Origin: Verrucomicrobiota bacterium
GTDB lineage: Bacteria > Verrucomicrobiota > Verrucomicrobiia > Limisphaerales > JACQFS01
NCBI GenBank assembly: GCA_016199935.1
Contig: JACQFS010000018.1
Location: forward strand, 82,785 to 129,171
Direction of reading: 5' to 3'
Length of the DNA: 46,387 nt
This document shows positions 45,219 to 46,387 of this stretch, piece by piece. The position numbers were made by a program, and so were the translations under genes. Each line of letters begins with the position of its first letter. The stretch's first letter is position 1. Under the pieces are notes generated by a model that ran no database searches, had not been told where the DNA came from, and saw only the letters and a program-made list of their open reading frames with translations.

Positions 45219-45271
45219 TTACGCATTACTCCTTGCTCGTTATGAATAATGAGTGAGGAGTAATCCGTAAT
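45219..45271. repeat. Inverted repeat, TTACTCC heptad family
   Basis: 25-bp arms (45219-45243 with 45247-45271) with four mismatches and a 3-base loop, containing ATTACTCCTTGCTC and GAGGAGTAATCCGTAA. Fourth member of the family seen at 0.4, 30.98 and 32.1 kb. Confidence 0.8.
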
Positions 45272-45319
45272 TGATGTCCGCCCGGCATCCCGTTTGCTCC
45301 CTCGCACGCCTTGTTAAAA

Positions 45320-46309
<990 letters not shown>

Positions 46310-46324
46310 GCGAGCATCCCTACC

Positions 46325-46387
46325 GGCCCCGGAACCGTTCCCCACGTCGCCGGAACCGTTCCCCACGTCGCCGGAACCGTTCCCCAC
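46325..46387. repeat. 21-bp periodic array 3 (cut by window end)
   Basis: Nearly three units of exactly 21 bp in perfect repeat: CGGAACCGTTCCCC followed by ACGTCGC. It begins about 15 bases after the UDP-glucuronate decarboxylase stop and continues past the window edge. Each unit contains the palindrome GGAACCGTTCC. Confidence 0.9.

Noticed and set aside
42959-45307. Minus-strand open frame of 782 codons opposite EpsI and the sugar transferase
   Set aside because: The plus-strand genes are well-defined families; the antisense translation is low-complexity Arg/His/Glu.

Overview
This 46.4-kb window of high-GC DNA most likely comes from a member of the phylum Verrucomicrobiota. I place it there from overall gene content: GYF_2-domain membrane proteins, an exosortase/EpsI pair, SCO proteins with a CPLPxxC motif, and many short-period palindromic repeats between genes. 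I did no database search, so the placement is an inference. No rRNA, tRNA, CRISPR array or complete insertion sequence was seen.

Layout. 1-2.4 kb: the end of a HupE/UreJ-type membrane protein, a CusF-SCO1 fusion lipoprotein and an AlkB-like diiron hydroxylase. 2.4-11.5 kb: one giant iterative-type polyketide synthase (KS-AT-DH-MT-psiKR-ER-KR-ACP-reductase) upstream of the hydroxylase on the same strand. 11.7-16.8 kb: clpP-clpX, an aminotransferase, a TPR protein and an ABC ATPase. 16.9-21.8 kb: an accessory patch with a broken polyphosphate kinase gene, a MazEF-like toxin-antitoxin pair caught between two copies of the ppk 3' end, an AT-richer lipoprotein gene, a palindromic element, a 21-bp periodic array and an HNH endonuclease bicistron. 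21.8-29.7 kb: class II aldolase, a pilC/gspF-response regulator operon with a sigma-54-like promoter, an MFS transporter, proC and an AI-2E-type exporter. 29.7-36.9 kb: an ArsR-like regulator, a second 21-bp array, a HAD phosphatase lacking its cap, prfA, rpmE, two GYF_2 proteins (one with an internal stop), a PepSY-type protein, a LysM protein, prmC and a frameshifted gene. 37.1-41.7 kb: murA, small envelope proteins, a BamD-like protein and LptE. 42.0-46.3 kb: an exopolysaccharide/protein-sorting locus (exosortase, EpsI, polyprenyl sugar-phosphate transferase, UDP-glucuronate decarboxylase), then a third 21-bp array cut by the window end.

How the genes work together. Cell-envelope work dominates: murA, BamD-like and LptE proteins, the exosortase locus, a LysM protein, and the PKS with its hydroxylase, which probably makes a methyl-branched lipid. 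ClpXP, prfA/prmC and rpmE are housekeeping genes.

Most unusual signals. (1) Three tandem arrays with an exact 21-bp period but unrelated sequences. (2) About eleven intergenic repeats, mostly hairpins, built from 7-mer (once 6-, once 8-mer) microrepeats, in all gene orientations. (3) A PKS terminal reductase in which three catalytic signatures are altered. (4) The ppk tail duplication around a toxin-antitoxin module. Four genes carry lesions (ppk, the HAD gene, the RDD gene and the gene at 36.3 kb). These could be real decay or metagenome assembly errors, and read mapping would decide.
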